64,000 nucleotides of DNA. It comes from Neostapfia colusana (Eukaryota > Streptophyta > Magnoliopsida > Poales > Poaceae). The DNA is taken from positions 65,452,264-65,516,263 of the forward strand of contig JASWHV010000003.1 of the NCBI GenBank assembly GCA_030760725.1, in the 5' to 3' direction. The position numbers and the translations under genes were made by a program. Shown here one piece after another: positions 1-11,470 of this stretch (position 1 is its first letter; each line of letters starts with the position of its first letter). The notes under the pieces are model-generated. The model worked only from the letters and a program-made list of their open reading frames with translations. It ran no database searches and was not told the origin of the DNA.

Positions 1-19
1 TGCTGTGTTGAATTTCAGA

Positions 20-3000
20 ATGACGCGTACTCGTGCCAACCCCGATGTTGGAGGTACTAGCCAAGGGGGAGAGACCTCCCAACCACCTCCCGAGGACTCC
101 TCGGGACAGCAGCAGCAACAGCAACAGCAAACACCGCCACCGCCACTGCCAACGGTTACATTGGCCGACATTGTCGCGGCAATGGCGGGTTCACATCAGC
201 AGCATACAGAGCTGCTGCAAACGTTAATTACGAATACGTCTCGCCCGGAGAGACGTCAAGATCGCGAGGAGCGCCAACAGAGCTCCTACTCCGACTTCCT
301 GGCGACTCATCCCCCTGTATTCTCAAGGGCGGATGAACCACTTGACGCGGACAACTGGCTCCGCGCCATAGAGATGAAGTTCGGGCTGCTCCAAATCAGC
401 GAGCAGCGCAAGACTCAGTTCGCGGTCCAGCAGCTCCAAGGATCCGCGAGCGCGTGGTGGGCCAACTTGTGTGCTTCACAACCCACCGACCGAGTGATGA
501 CCTGGGCGGAGTTTCGGACGGCCTTCCGGGCCTATCATATACCGCCCGGTTTGATGAAGAGGAAGACGCAGGAATTCCTACACCTGCAACAAGGGAGCCG
601 GAACGCGCTGGAGTACTCCAGAGCGTTCAACGATCTCGCACTCTACGCGTCGTATCACGCAGATACGGACGAGAAGCGGCGGGACCACTTTTACCAGGGG
701 CTTAACCCGCTCCTGAAGGACAAGCTGGCGATGTTCAATCGCGGCAGCCTCAACGACATAATTGATGCTGCGATTGTTCAGGAAGACTCCGGCAAGGAGT
801 TGGCGGCGGCAGAGCGAAAGCGAAGCGCGCCACAGAGCAGCGGAGAAGGAGGCGGTCCTTCTCAGAAGTTTCGGATGGTGAATCGCCCACCATCAGGTCC
901 GCGCTGGCAGCCACCACAGCGGTCGATGCCGTTCCGCGGTCGGCCGTATTCTTCACCGGCATTCCGGCCGGCACTGCCAGCACCACCGCAACAACAGCAG
1001 CAGCAGCGGGCGATGCCGCGTGCGTTTGCACCTCCGCAACGCATGCCGGGCTTTCGTCCTCCGAGTACTCCACCAGCAGCGGCCACATGTTACAAGTGTG
1101 GTCGTCCAGGACACTTCGCGAGCAGTTGCCCGGAGAGGCAAGGCGGCGGAGTGGCACCACAGTTTCCGGGGAGGAATCAACCCCGGAACCCTACTAATGC
1201 GCGGCGGGCAAACCCTAGGCCCGGTACTGTCCACCAGCTTGCCATTGAGGACGTGCCGGAGGGCGAGCCAATCCTTGCGGGTATGTTCCAACTCCACCAG
1301 CATCCCGCTATAGTACTATTTGATTCAGGCGCCACGCATAATTTTATTAGCCAAGCTTTCATTGCTAAACACAGCTTGCCAATACTACCCACCGATAGTC
1401 CATATTTAATTTGTTCACCGGGTGGGAAGATTTCAGCAAGCGTAATGGTCTCCAAAGCACCATTATGCTTAGCGGGTAGAGTGTACCCCACGTCTCTCAT
1501 TATCTTAGAGGGACAGAAGGTCGATGTCATCCTAGGGATGTCGTGGTTAACCCGCCACGGCGCTGTTTTAGACACCGTCCTCCGAGTCGTGCACTTAAAC
1601 TCAGAAGTGCACGGTTCTCACTCATTATTTCTGGACAGTCCAGAAATAAAACTTCCAAGTGTCTATCAAGCCACAACCATCAGATTGGAAGACATTCCAG
1701 TGGTCCGAGAATTCCCTGATGTATTCCCGGATGATTTGCCGGGGATGCCACCCGATAGGGAGGTGGAGTTCAAGATTGAACTTGCACCGGGAACCATGCC
1801 AATATCCCGAAGGCCGTACAAGATGGCGCCCAAGGAGTTGGCTGAACTGAAGACTCAGCTCACGGACCTTCTGGAGAAGGGTTTTATTAGGCCGAGCTCC
1901 TCGCCATGGGGCTGTTCGGCATTATTTGTCAAAAAGAAGGATGAAACGTTGCGGCTTTGCGTGGACTACCGTCCATTAAATGCCGTAACCATCAAGAACA
2001 AGTACCCGTTGCCACGGATCGACATGTTGTTTGATCAGTTGGTCGAAGCAAAGGTCTTTTCCAAGATGGATTTAAGATCCGGGTACCATCAGATTAAGAT
2101 CAGGGCTGAGGACATTCCAAAGACAGCTTTTTCGACAAGGTACGGACTTTATGAGTACCTGGTCATGTCCTTTGGCCTCACCAATGCTCCAGCTCACTTC
2201 ATGTATTTAATGAACTCGGTGTTCATGCCGGAGCTGGACAAGTTTGTCGTGGTCTTCATCGACGACATCCTGGTATATTCCAAGTCGGAAGCAGATCACA
2301 AGAAACATTTGCGTATAGTCTTGCAACGGCTGCGGGATCACAAGTTATACGCAAAGTTCAGCAAATGCGAGTTTTGGATATCGCAAGTGCCTTTCCTCGG
2401 GCATATCATCTCAGCGGAGGGTATCGCTGTGGACCCGAGCAAAATCACGCAAGTGCTGAATTGGAAATCCCCGAGAACTGTTCATGAGGTACGGAGTTTC
2501 CTCGGACTCGCGGGATATTATCGGAGGTTCATTCCGAACTTCTCGAAGATTGCCAAGCCAATGACAGAGCTGCTGAAGAAGGCTACCAAATATGTTTGGA
2601 GTCCAGCATGTGAAGCAGCATTCAAGGCTTTAGTCAAGCACCTGACATCAGCACCGGTTTTGGCGCAGCCAGACACAACAAAACCGTTCGATGTGTACTG
2701 CGATGCATCCGGCATTGGGCTCGGATGTGTGTTGATGCAAGACCGAAGGGTGGTCGCGTATGGGTCACGGCAGCTCAGGAATCATGAGCAAAATTATCCA
2801 ACTCACGACTTGGAGCTCGCTGCCGTGGTACTTGCACTGAAAATGTGGAGGCACTACCTACTCGGTAACCTCGTACATTTATATACCGACCACAAAAGCC
2901 TCAAGTACATATTCACTCAGAAGGAGCTGAACATGAGGCAACGAAGATGGTTAGAACTGATAAAGGATTACGAGATAGAGATCCATTATCATCCGGGCAA

Positions 3001-4576
3001 GGCAAACGTTGTGGCAGACGCGCTAAGCCGCAAGTCACACGTCAATAATCTGACCATCACACCGTTGGAAGAGAGCGAACCACCACTACATGTGATTCCA
3101 CACGGAGCTCTCTACAACTTAGCTTTGATCCCCACCATCCGTGAAGAGATAGCGGCAGCCCAGAAGAATGACAAGGGCATGTCACATTTGCGGAGACGTG
3201 TAGACAGTGGGGAGTTGAAATGTTTCCGGAAGGACGGAGACGGCGTCTTATGGTTCAAGGACCGGATCGTCGTACCCCGAAACCCGGAGTTAAGGAAGAG
3301 AATCTTTGATGAGGCTCACTTATCAAAGTTTTCTATTCACCCCGGCAGCAACAAGATGTATCAAGAACTCAGAAGCAAGTTTTGGTGGACACGGATGAAG
3401 CGAGAGACTGCAAAATACGTGTCCGAGTGTGATACATGTCGACGGGTGAAGGCAGACCACATGCGGAAACCGGGACTGCTGCAACCACTGGGCATTCCTG
3501 CCTGGAAGTGGGAGGACGTGAGCATGGATTTCGTCGTCGGTTTACCCACCACCTTACAGAAACATGATTCTGTGTGGGTGATCGTCGATCGGCTCACCAA
3601 AGTTGCCCATTTCATCCCGGTCAACACCAACTACAACGCCAAGAAGTACGCTGAACTGTACATCTCACGGATCCTATGCTTATACGGCGTACCCCGTACT
3701 ATCGTATCGGACCGGGGCACTTTATTTGTGTCCCGTTTTTGGGAGCAGCTCCACGCTGCCTTGGGGACGAAGCTGATCCGTAGTTCAGCCTACCACCCGC
3801 AGACGGATGGGCAAACGGAGCGGGTAAATCAAATCTTAGAAGACATGCTACGAGCTTGCGCTATCGACCACGGCAAGAATTGGGATGATCACTTGCCGTT
3901 AGCCGAGTTCTCGTACAACAATGGGTACCAAGCCAGCATCAAGATGGCGCCCTACGAGGCGCTATACGGCAGGAAATGCCGCACACCACTGAACTGGTGT
4001 GAGTCTGGCGAAAGGGTTACCTTCGGGATTGACCTTGTCAACAACGCGGAAGAAAATGTTCGACTGATTCAAGCGAACCTAAAAGCCGCTCAATCCCGAC
4101 AGAAACAGTATGCGGACCGGAGAAGGCGTCCGTTACAATTCGAAGCTGGAGACCACGTATATCTACGAGTGTCTCCAATGAAGGGCGTAAACAGATTTGG
4201 GGTGAGAGGAAAGTTAGCACCCCGATTCATCGGTCCATTCCAGATTACCGAAAGATGTGGATCGGTGGCATACCGGCTAAGATTACCAGAAGCACTTTCC
4301 GGTGTGCACGACGTCTTTCACATTTCCCAGCTGAGGAAGTGTCTCAAGCTATCAACTACCGTTCAGCTGGAAGACATTGAAGAACTGCAACCGGATCTCA
4401 CCTATCGGGAGGAACCGGTGCAGATTATTGATGAAAAGGCCCGAACCACACGCAACCGTACGTTGTGGTTCTACAAGGTTCTGTGGAGTAATCACTCCAT
4501 GGATGAAGCGACATGGGAGAGCGAAGAATTCCTTCGCACTAACTACCCCGACTTTCTCACGTCGCATATTCGGTAA
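20..4576 (+). CDS. Ty3/gypsy chromovirus gag-pol polyprotein (element D)
   Basis: One uninterrupted frame of 1,518 aa, counted from the ATG at 20; upstream codons are open but begin with GTG, so the ATG is preferred. Order seen (residues approximate, about 5 higher if counted from position 5): glutamine/proline-rich gag N-terminus; gag capsid-like region about 90-260; CCHC zinc knuckle about 357-370 (CYKCGRPGHFASSC); aspartic protease near 434 (FDSGAT); reverse transcriptase with FIDD near 747; RNase H (YCDAS) near 893; integrase H2C2 zinc finger near 1110-1145; integrase Asp-Asp-Glu with SMDF, VSDRG and GQTER; C-terminal chromodomain about 1465-1512. The chromodomain plus a very long LTR fit a Tekay/Del-like chromovirus. 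The role is reverse transcription and chromatin-guided integration of the element. With no stop or frameshift it is the least decayed polyprotein here. The 5' LTR and primer site lie outside the window. Confidence 0.93.
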   Translation: MTRTRANPDVGGTSQGGETSQPPPEDSSGQQQQQQQQTPPPPLPTVTLADIVAAMAGSHQQHTELLQTLITNTSRPERRQDREERQQSSYSDFLATHPPVFSRADEPLDADNWLRAIEMKFGLLQISEQRKTQFAVQQLQGSASAWWANLCASQPTDRVMTWAEFRTAFRAYHIPPGLMKRKTQEFLHLQQGSRNALEYSRAFNDLALYASYHADTDEKRRDHFYQGLNPLLKDKLAMFNRGSLNDIIDAAIVQEDSGKELAAAERKRSAPQSSGEGGGPSQKFRMVNRPPSGPRWQPPQRSMPFRGRPYSSPAFRPALPAPPQQQQQQRAMPRAFAPPQRMPGFRPPSTPPAAATCYKCGRPGHFASSCPERQGGGVAPQFPGRNQPRNPTNARRANPRPGTVHQLAIEDVPEGEPILAGMFQLHQHPAIVLFDSGATHNFISQAFIAKHSLPILPTDSPYLICSPGGKISASVMVSKAPLCLAGRVYPTSLIILEGQKVDVILGMSWLTRHGAVLDTVLRVVHLNSEVHGSHSLFLDSPEIKLPSVYQATTIRLEDIPVVREFPDVFPDDLPGMPPDREVEFKIELAPGTMPISRRPYKMAPKELAELKTQLTDLLEKGFIRPSSSPWGCSALFVKKKDETLRLCVDYRPLNAVTIKNKYPLPRIDMLFDQLVEAKVFSKMDLRSGYHQIKIRAEDIPKTAFSTRYGLYEYLVMSFGLTNAPAHFMYLMNSVFMPELDKFVVVFIDDILVYSKSEADHKKHLRIVLQRLRDHKLYAKFSKCEFWISQVPFLGHIISAEGIAVDPSKITQVLNWKSPRTVHEVRSFLGLAGYYRRFIPNFSKIAKPMTELLKKATKYVWSPACEAAFKALVKHLTSAPVLAQPDTTKPFDVYCDASGIGLGCVLMQDRRVVAYGSRQLRNHEQNYPTHDLELAAVVLALKMWRHYLLGNLVHLYTDHKSLKYIFTQKELNMRQRRWLELIKDYEIEIHYHPGKANVVADALSRKSHVNNLTITPLEESEPPLHVIPHGALYNLALIPTIREEIAAAQKNDKGMSHLRRRVDSGELKCFRKDGDGVLWFKDRIVVPRNPELRKRIFDEAHLSKFSIHPGSNKMYQELRSKFWWTRMKRETAKYVSECDTCRRVKADHMRKPGLLQPLGIPAWKWEDVSMDFVVGLPTTLQKHDSVWVIVDRLTKVAHFIPVNTNYNAKKYAELYISRILCLYGVPRTIVSDRGTLFVSRFWEQLHAALGTKLIRSSAYHPQTDGQTERVNQILEDMLRACAIDHGKNWDDHLPLAEFSYNNGYQASIKMAPYEALYGRKCRTPLNWCESGERVTFGIDLVNNAEENVRLIQANLKAAQSRQKQYADRRRRPLQFEAGDHVYLRVSPMKGVNRFGVRGKLAPRFIGPFQITERCGSVAYRLRLPEALSGVHDVFHISQLRKCLKLSTTVQLEDIEELQPDLTYREEPVQIIDEKARTTRNRTLWFYKVLWSNHSMDEATWESEEFLRTNYPDFLTSHIR

Positions 4577-4630
4577 AATTTCCACCGTCCTCTCTCTCAT
4601 TTCACATTATAATCTCGGGACGAGATTCTT

Positions 4631-4646
4631 TTAAGGGGGGAGGAAA
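4631..4646 (+). other. Polypurine tract of element D
   Basis: The run ttaaggggggaggaaa lies directly before the LTR start TGTAAGGGCC, about 55 bp after the polyprotein stop. This is the expected place for the plus-strand primer of an LTR retrotransposon. Confidence 0.8.
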
Positions 4647-7600
4647 TGTAAGGGCCTCAGTTTTTGACACTCATTTGCAGTGTTCATCACCACACCACAC
4701 ACCTCATTTGAGGAAAAATGATGAACACAAATAAAGAGCAAGTAACAATTATCAACATGCTCATTAGAGAACAAACTCACACATTGCAAAAGTGGTATTT
4801 CCCACATGTGATATAGATGGGCTGGACATATAAAAACTCCTACACTTTGCTAAGGATGTCCATGCCAAGTTTCACCCAAATTCAAAACCTTTTTGAGGTC
4901 ATTTTGGGTGTAGATAGGAAAGGGGCAGTTTGAAAACATATTCAAATTCAAACTGTTTTCACCCACTGAATTTAAAAGTGGAAGGCATATTCTTGCTCAG
5001 CACATTTTTGTGAGCTCACACACCAATTTTCACTCCATTTGGAGTTGATCTTGACATGAGCTAAGGGGGAGAAATTCAAACTTTATTTGAATTTCAAACT
5101 GCACTTGTGCTGAAATTCATTCAAACCAAACCTCATTTGAACTTTGATCAATTCAAATGGCTCTTGGGTGAATAATTTGAATTGCCAAGGGTAGAATAGG
5201 GTTCACTGTTTACCACAGCTGTTAGGAATAAATTTCAGAGGTTAAAAGAGAAGTGGGACCCACATGTCAGCCTCTGCCTCAAAGCAAACCGACTGAACCA
5301 CAGTTCAGTCGGTTCCCGGCAGCTGTGCGCGCGCGCCACCGAAGGGGGCAGCCGGCGCCAGCTCCTGCTGCGTGCCCCAAGCCGGAGACCAGCCGGCCGG
5401 GCTATTTATTCCCTCCCCGGCGTGCTTCAGTCACCATTTCCTCGAGCTGCCGACGCACACGACTTGTTTTTCCACTGCCATCGCCGCCGCTCGAGTTCCT
5501 GCTTGATCAAGCCGATCGCAGCTCCCTCTTTCCATTCCAAGGTCCCAGCAAGGTACTAGCAACCATCCTCCATCCTTCCCATTGATAGAAATCGATTGAA
5601 ACCGAGTGATATCGGCTGTGCCGAAAGATCAAACTCGGAACTGGAAACCGCCGCACCTCGGGCTCTCGTGGACAGCCCAACCTGGGCGTTGTCACGCCCG
5701 AGCCAAGGCACCCTTGGACGCGCAAGTGATCGGTGCTGCTCATCCCCGAGCCACAGCTCGAGTGTTTGCTCACCGGCGGCGAATTTCCATTTTTCCCCTT
5801 TCTGTGTGCAGAACGACCCTCGGGTACGATTCTGTTCAATTCGTGCTCTAGAAAGGATTAGAGGGCCTCAGGCCACTCCCACACGAACTAGACACGGTGA
5901 CGCACAAGTTGCCTTCACAACTTTGGGCCGGAGAACTTCTGTGCCCGGCGTAATTCAAGTTCTACTAATGGCGGAACGCACGGGGGGTATCGGGCGCACG
6001 GTGAGGACCTATTTCGGGCCTTCCCCGAGCTGCCCCGAGTTCATGTCGACCTTCTCTGAGGTCCACTGATGCTCCCCGACCGATTTCCCAAGTAGCTGAG
6101 GCACTAGGAGCGTCAGCCGACATGGCCGAAGTCGTTCCGATATGGCGGCTCGTCGCCGACCATGCTCCGGCCGTTGTCATGAGCAGCTGACCCTCGGATC
6201 ATGTTCCCCAAGTAAAAGTAGGCAGGGGCGGCCAGAATCAAGAAGTTTGAAGCTGTACAGCAGCCGGCGGCGAGCTCTCCGGCGAGGTCCCTCGGCGGCG
6301 GAGCGCGGGTGTCGCGAGGTTGAAGAAGGGGGTGGACCCCAGCTGTCAGCGGCCGATATTTTGAATCGGGATCCGGCTGCGGCCGGGATCGGGTGTGCTG
6401 GCGCGCAAAAGCCTTGTGGGCCGCGGTGTGTTGTCGCTTCGGCGTGCGACGCGTGTCCCCTGGGCCCACGCGCGAGTTTAAACTTTTCCCCGATTTTCAG
6501 ATTTCCTTCAAACTTCAAATCCTTATAACTTTGGCTAGAAAGCTCCAAATTGAGTGAACCAAATTTTGCTGGATTCAGCTCTTTGAGTACTTTCCAGAAA
6601 ATCAAGTGTCACTTCATGAGATTCCTTAATTCTCCAGAATTAATTCCTTAAAGTTTAAACTGTTAGGAATTTTAACTGGAGAATCATTTGGAGGAAAATC
6701 CTGAAATTTTGCTGAGATGTTCACCAAAATATCCTTGAACTACCATAAAAATTTCAGATCCATTTGAGCTCATTTAGTCCACCTAATGGTGTGATTAGTA
6801 AAACTGTTCCAGAGAAAATAGAAAATGTTCAGAAACATTTTCAGAATTTTCTCTGAAATTGTTTAGCTCATATCTTTAGTTAGAGACTTCCAAATTAAGT
6901 GAGACCAATTCCATTAGAACCCTCTGAAAATCTAGTTTTCAGAAAGTCATAGTTTGTTTCATGAAAATACCTAGAACACCCTAAAAGCCTTTAATTAAGG
7001 TCAAGGACATAATTATTTGTGGAGGGCTCAAATGAGCTTTGCTGCAGCTAAAACTTGACCAAGTCTCTGTTTAGGTTGTAACCAAGCCACAGTAAAAGTT
7101 TCACAGTCATTAGGTCTATCTAGTAAAGGTTATAGACTTCACAACTTCAAAGTTAATACAAAAGCATTTAATTAATACATACATTGTTCTTATCATGTAG
7201 TCGCTAAGGTCGAGGAGGAACCCGAAGTCCTAGACTTCGTTACTCCGGAGGAACAGCTAGCCTACGACCAAGAGCAGCAAGGCAAGCCCCGGTTTGCATT
7301 AACCATTTTATAAATTTTTATTGTTTTGAGCACATACTTGTTTTCTTTATGTTGTGCATCAGAGTCTTGTTTGGAAACCCCACTGCATAGCCAAGAAAAC
7401 CATGGGTTGGGTTTAGGATTGAAAACCCCGTTAGCCACTGCATTGCTAGGATAGAGTAGGATTCGGTACAAGTCGAGTAGTTGGAACTACTCGCGAGAAT
7501 AGGCTAGAGGCACATTGCTCGGGTAGAGATAGCACATGAAACACATGGCAAGAAAATGAGACCGAGCGGAGAGTAAGGGCAGCAGGACTTTGGGGCCTGT

Positions 7601-8691
7601 GTGCTGTAGCTCCGCTTGTGTCGATTGAGGACCGAGCCGTGTGCGGGCCTGTTGAACAAGCTAGAACAGTACCGAAGACCTACCGGCTATATGGGAACCG
7701 GGAAACTGATGTAACTCGGGTAGCTGGGTGTTGAGGCATTGCCCGTCGTTCAGAGGGTAGGTTGAGAGCTCGAGGTGTAAATCAGCTGGCGGCACAGAGA
7801 TGCGCGTGCAGGGACCTCTTGCTCGGGACGATGGGACCGGTTCAATATTTGGCTAACGGGTGAAAGGTAGTCGCGTACGGCGTCCGTGATGGTTGTTGTA
7901 GGCAACATCGAGTACGGGCGTACGTGACGGGTTGTTCGGGTAACCCTGCAGGTGTAAATCGATTATAATCGCCGTCCCTCGCGGTCAGTGAGTACCACTT
8001 GTTCACTGTACCGTGACGTAGAAAGAACAGGCTAGTTACATGTTAAAATGTTGCTGATTGAAAGCTGGACATTGATTGTTAATGATATGCTGTAGCTTAG
8101 TGCTAACTAAAGTTCTTTTCAACTTTGGGCAAAGTACATGAGAGAAATGCGTTTCTTGTTTGATTGCGGCTCTCTCATGTGCCTTAGCGTAAAGTTCTCC
8201 ACAACCTGCTGCTAAAACTTGAAAGTAAGGTTCTACTAATTAGGCGAGTCCTTGCAACTGATTTTTACCTCATGCAACCCATTACCCTCATGTAGAAGTT
8301 CCATGTTTAGGTGAGACGGGTCAGACTTGCTGAGCCTTCGTGCTCACTGCTTGTGTTTGAAGCTTTTGCAGGGTTCTATGAGGAAGGGACTCCCGAAGAG
8401 GAGACGGAACCCCAGGAGGGGAACCCCGTCGAGTGGGAGTCGTGCACGCCGCAGAGTTAGTGTGCGTGTGTGCTAGCAAGGACACGTTCAAGGGCTGAAC
8501 GTGTACTTGATGCTTAGTCTACGCCCGCGAGTGTGGACTAAACTTATTTTGATGTAAACACGTTGATAAACTTGTTTATGTAATAAAGCTTCCGCTTCCG
8601 CTTTGTACCTTTGACGTGTGTTATACGGTGCTGTGCAACGCAGCACCCCTCAGCGTGATCCTGGCTCGACAGGACCAGTGGGGTCGTGTCA
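4647..8691 (+). repeat. 3' LTR of element D (~4.0 kb)
   Basis: The LTR begins TGTAAGGGCC right after the polypurine tract and probably ends GGGTCGTGTCA at 8691, giving TG...CA ends. The end is inferred because the partner 5' LTR is outside the window. A TATA-like stretch (gctatttattcc) lies near 5400 and an AATAAAG polyadenylation-like signal near 8582. A diverged relative lies at 54697-57467; the two align recognisably, for example around 6480-6560 versus 56513-56600 (tttccccg...agatttc...tcaaac). Short open frames inside have no recognisable product. The length suits Tekay/Del-type elements. Confidence 0.8.
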
Positions 8692-8719
8692 ATATATGAT
8701 TCATACATTTTAGTGTCAC

Positions 8720-8936
8720 ACATCAACGATAACATTATCGGATATTGTTCGAATATATCCAACCCAATATGGATATCCGACAAAACGGACGGATTTTGAT
8801 TAAAACTATATTCGATCTGATATCCGATTTCAAATATCCGAATCCGTATCCTGATCTGAAAAAATCCGACAAAAACAGATATGGATCGAATATTTTCGAA
8901 AACAGTTGCGAACTGATCGGAAAATATCCATCCCTA
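8720..8936. mobile_element. Remnant of a hAT-like transposon end
   Basis: AT-rich sequence built of repeated 'atatccgaa/ggatatccga' words, ending CCATCCCTA at 8936, which is the reverse complement of TAGGGATGG. Ends of the form TAGGGATG with internal TCCGA-type words are typical of plant hAT elements; that is recollection of the family, not a search. The other end appears to be cut off by the LTR of element D. Confidence 0.35.
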
Positions 8937-10281
8937 TGTCCTACCACCCGGCCCCCTCCTCAGTCCTCCCCCTTTCATTTCTCTTTCTCTCTCTACATCA
9001 CTTTCTACAGCAGGGACATATTTTCCTCTGAATAAATAAACGGACTCAAAGGAAGCAAGGCTTTAGCAGCACTGTCGTGGCTCTCGTTTTCGTGGCAACA
9101 GCGAAAGGCTGTGCAAAATTCCTGATGGCGCAGCAGGGGAAAAGAGATATTTTTCGGCAGACATAATACTGTTCGTAGGAGCCATGCGTTGTTTGCATGT
9201 GCACCCCATTTCCATGTTGTGGAATGACCTTCTGTTGCTAGACCTTCACCGTGTCATTTTTTCCCTATACTCTCCTTTCATGTACTAACACTTAGTTTTG
9301 TTCCTGTTAATGACAAACTTAACATAAAGTCACATTTAGCAACACGCAGAGGCAACATTTTCTGACCGGAACGTACAACTTCACAGAGATTTGGTTCGTC
9401 TTTTCAGAGAAGGATGTGCATCCAACTCGGCCCGGTGTCGTTTACCAGTCAGTGAGCTCAGTGTCATCAATGCTTGTTCCTCGCCCTGCCAAACTTGAGC
9501 TCCGAATGCATGGCTCGACGCTACAAGTGGAGCCACTGAAACGCGACATCGGAGACGTTCTTCCATCATATACGCCAGCGCGAGTTGCCCGTGCAGCTCC
9601 CGCCCCGTGCCGTCTTTTCTTTCAGCTTGCAATCCAACTGTCGCTGCAGTGCAGGCTCTCGGTACGTTCGAGGGCTCCAAGTCCCAAAGGTGGCATGGAT
9701 AATCAAGGGCGACGCCCCGAAAAGGATGGAGCAAAGCGGTCGAAAGCTGAAGGCCGGTCGCTCCAAAATGCGTCATCACTGCCACGCTTCATTTTAACCT
9801 TTTGACCATCAACACCAGTTTTAACGACCTTGATGAAAGCTGAACATCCTGTTTCAATCTCTATACTATCCACGTGCTCTCTGCCTCTCTCTCTCTCTGT
9901 CTCTCTCTCTCTCAACTGTGAAGCTACTGGCGACGTTTAAAATTCAAGTGTATTCACCTTGATTTTGATTTCTTTGCTTGGGAGCATGTTAAAGCACCGT
10001 TGCTTTCATCTGACAAAAGGTGCAGCATTCAGAGCAATATTTAATCCTCGGAGAGGAGAGTGTCATCTTGAAGCCATTGCTGGGTTCCTTAGCCCCGAGG
10101 AACGCGACTACGAGAGCTCTGGTCATCTATGCACTTGGTAAATTCAGGCAACGCAGGTCGAACTGAACGACAGAACTGAATCATCTTGAAGTGGTAATTG
10201 ACCTGTACATCTCCCTTACGGGCGCAGTTAGCCTTGCGGTTGCTACGGGAGCTTGGACCGGGTTCACACATCACACACGTC
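8937..10281. other. Intergenic DNA without recognisable gene
   Basis: About 1.35 kb of mixed composition. Short open frames between 9381 and 9915 overlap on both strands and match nothing I recognise. A CT-rich microsatellite lies at 9876-9913. The stretch abuts element A and would once have been contiguous with 41109 onward. Confidence 0.6.
9876..9913. repeat. CT microsatellite
   Basis: Interrupted (CT)n run: ctctctgcctctctctctct followed by gt and another ct run. Confidence 0.85.
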
Positions 10282-11470
10282 TGTCAAAGTGTAGCTGTCG
10301 AAACTTTACCCGGATCTGCACTGGGCAGCCCGCGGAGGTTATTTTTCGGAGGGGCTAGTCCCCTACAGAGAGCTTAAGCGTAGTAGAACAAAGGAAACAG
10401 AAGAACACAGGGGTTTTTTACGTGGTTCAGGCCGCCGGAGCATAAAACCCTACGTCCACGGTGAGCAGAGGTGCTCGTTGTATTGCTTGAGCATGAGCTG
10501 AGTGCTAGAATGTTGAATCAGGGTGCCAACTCGCGTGAGAGCGAACCCCTTGTAACGTTGGCTACCCGAGCCTTTTATAGTACAAGGCTCGGGCGGCTTA
10601 CAAGGTGGGCCCGGGACCGGACAGGTGGTCTCAGAGAGATTGCCTGCCATCTACCGTATCATGCAGTTACGCCGGTAGCTGTCTCTGGCGAGGGCTTCTG
10701 AGTCTTCGTCTTGCCACCCTGCCCACGCCGCAAGCTAGGCGTAGTGGTTGATGACGGCAGGGGCGACAGGGGATGTCTTGTCGTTGTGTTTATTGGTGTA
10801 CAGCTTCTGACGCATAGTGTCAGTCTTCGTTGCGATGTGACTGGGCACAACGGCATCTGACAGTGGCGTGCTCCGCGTCTCCGCGTCTTGGGAAGGCGCG
10901 GGTCTTGAATACCTTTGTACGGAGAAGGTATGGCACGTCTTTACTCTTGCTGCCTACCGCGCGGGGACAGGTAGCGCTGTTCTGCAGACCACGTGGCGGG
11001 CCCGGAGCTCTCCTCTGAGGAGAGGGAGGTCCGGCCTCGCTGGACACGTGGAGCCTTCGGAGCTCTCCCCGCGGAGGGGGGAGGTCCGGCTCTACTGGCC
11101 ACGTGGCGGGCCTGGAGCTCTCCTCTGAGGAGAGGGAGGTCCGGCCCCGCTGGACACGTGGAGCCTTCGGAGCTCTCCCCGCGGAGGGGGGAGGTCCGGC
11201 TCTGCTGGCCACGTGGCGGGCCCGGAGCTCTCCTCTGAGGAGAGGGAGGTCCGGCCCCGCTGGACACGTGGAGCCTTCGGAGCTCTCCCTGCGGAGAAGG
11301 GAGGTCCGGCTCTGCCGGCCACGTGGCGGGCCCGGAGCCCTCCTATGAGGAGAGGGAGGTCCGACCTCGCAGGACACGTGGGGATTTCGGAGCTTGCCCC
11401 TGCGGAGGGGGCAAAGTCCATAGGTGATTTCCCCTGTGTGCGGGGGTACCCCATATTGAGAGTACCGACA
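10282..11470 (-). repeat. 3' LTR of element A (left)
   Basis: Runs from TGTCAAAGTG to GTACCGACA and matches the LTR at 39900-41108 along its length. On the minus strand it reads U3 (containing the G-box array), TATA box (CTTTTATA on the plus strand at 10572-10579) and then the R-U5 part toward 10282. Divergence from its partner is visible in the first 40 bases, consistent with an old insertion. Confidence 0.88.
10990..11380. promoter_or_regulatory. G-box array in the U3 of element A (left LTR)
   Basis: Eight CACGTG hexamers begin at 10990, 11045, 11100, 11155, 11210, 11265, 11320 and 11375, exactly 55 bp apart. Contexts alternate between CCACGTGGCGGG and GACACGTGGAGCC (or a close variant), so the true unit is a ~110-bp dimer repeated four times. 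Between the boxes lie self-complementary words such as CTCTCCTCTGAGGAGAG. CACGTGGC is the classic plant G-box/ABRE core bound by bZIP and bHLH factors; regulatory use here is inferred. Confidence 0.8.

Noticed and set aside
5253..6605. Several 100-160 aa frames inside the LTR of D
   Set aside because: Overlap on both strands in the GC-rich leader part of the LTR; no conserved motif.
9381..9805. Opposed 129-134 aa frames
   Set aside because: Mutually overlapping, no recognised motif, no splice or promoter context.
10990..11380. CRISPR-like array (regular repeats)
   Set aside because: Repeats are contiguous 55/110-bp units without unique spacers, in a plant LTR.
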